Shown here: positions 40,523-40,668 of the stretch, one piece after another | Layout: each line of letters opens with the position of its first letter | How positions within the stretch are numbered: the stretch's first letter is position 1 | Source: Treponema sp. | Lineage (GTDB): Bacteria; Spirochaetota; Spirochaetia; Treponematales; Treponemataceae | Direction of reading: 5' to 3' | DNA: 40,668 bases | Assembly: GCA_024690865.1 (NCBI GenBank) | Contig: JAILON010000084.1 | Location: forward strand, 1 to 40,668 | The notes under the pieces: generated by a model | The model's database searches: none | Seen by the model: only the letters and a program-made list of their open reading frames with translations | What the model was told of the DNA's origin: nothing | Position numbers and translations under genes: made by a program

Positions 40523-40668
40523 ATGGCAAAAGCAAAGGCATTCAGACAGAACGCCGCGACAATCGGCTTTGAGCAGCAGATTTGGGACGCGGCATGCGAG
40601 CTGTGGGGGCACATCCCCGCCGCCGATTACCGCAAGATCTTTACCGGCCTTATCTTCCTGAAATACAT
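40523..40668 (+). CDS. hsdM: Type I restriction-modification DNA methylase subunit, N-terminus (cut by window end)
   Basis: Forty-eight codons are visible before the right edge: MAKAKAFRQNAATIGFEQQI, then WDAACELWG and the family-typical AADYRKIFTGLIFLKYI. This is the N-terminal helical region (HsdM_N) of type I methylases, which modify adenines together with the HsdS specificity subunit. AAGGA lies about 8 bases before the ATG. The hsdS and hsdR genes would be expected to the right, outside the window. Confidence 0.88.
   Translation, partial: MAKAKAFRQNAATIGFEQQIWDAACELWGHIPAADYRKIFTGLIFLKY

Noticed and set aside
40471..40572. 33-residue ORF ahead of and overlapping hsdM
   Set aside because: Good Shine-Dalgarno, but no recognisable product, and it overlaps hsdM out of frame; kept only as a finding, not called as a gene.

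Overview
The window looks like a chromosomal segment of a GC-rich, host-associated spirochaete, most likely Treponema-like. This is inferred from the gene mix: soluble [FeFe]-hydrogenase-like chemoreceptors, many lipoproteins, an HU-like protein followed by an Ig-like-type tail, a DUF1703-type ATPase/nuclease, and G-homopolymer tracts in a surface-modification gene. No 16S rRNA or other decisive marker is present. There are no tRNA or rRNA genes, no transposase and no CRISPR array.

Layout. 1-5.7 kb: a KdsC-type HAD phosphatase, a reverse-strand lipoprotein fusing a glycerophosphodiesterase to a calcineurin-like phosphatase, then purB with a Gfo/Idh/MocA oxidoreductase. 5.8-12 kb: YbaK-type deacylase, aldo/keto reductase, a hisG-Ste24 protease pair and an exported beta-barrel-like protein; two copies of a 255-266 bp MITE-like element sit between divergent genes. 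12-17.4 kb: a 23-bp repeat array, a possible structured RNA with a strong terminator, two secreted proteins of unknown function, a DRE-TIM aldolase, a damaged or phase-switched acyltransferase and a Nudix hydrolase. 17.5-26.4 kb: ATPase/nuclease, M3 oligopeptidase, GH13 lipoprotein, DUF3237-esterase fusion, orphan peptide-binding lipoprotein, and a small lipoprotein on the other strand. 26.4-32.3 kb: a palindromic 22-bp tandem array, a third MITE-like copy, a large cytoplasmic hybrid histidine kinase, an LpoB-like lipoprotein and dnaN. 32.4-37 kb: two tandem paralogous [FeFe]-hydrogenase-like chemoreceptors, the most interesting locus. 37-40.7 kb: a creatininase-family protein coupled to a MerR/GyrI-like regulator, a region of nested palindromes, the HU-like protein, a second 23-bp array and the start of a type I restriction methylase.

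Two themes cut across the window. First, many genes have a clear sigma70-type -10 box exactly 6 bases (six genes) or 9-10 bases (three genes) before the start codon, with no Shine-Dalgarno, which predicts leaderless or nearly leaderless mRNAs. Downstream operon genes and a minority of first genes have good Shine-Dalgarno sites. Second, intergenic DNA is rich in several unrelated repeat families.

All calls come from reading the sequence and from remembered family motifs; no searches were run.
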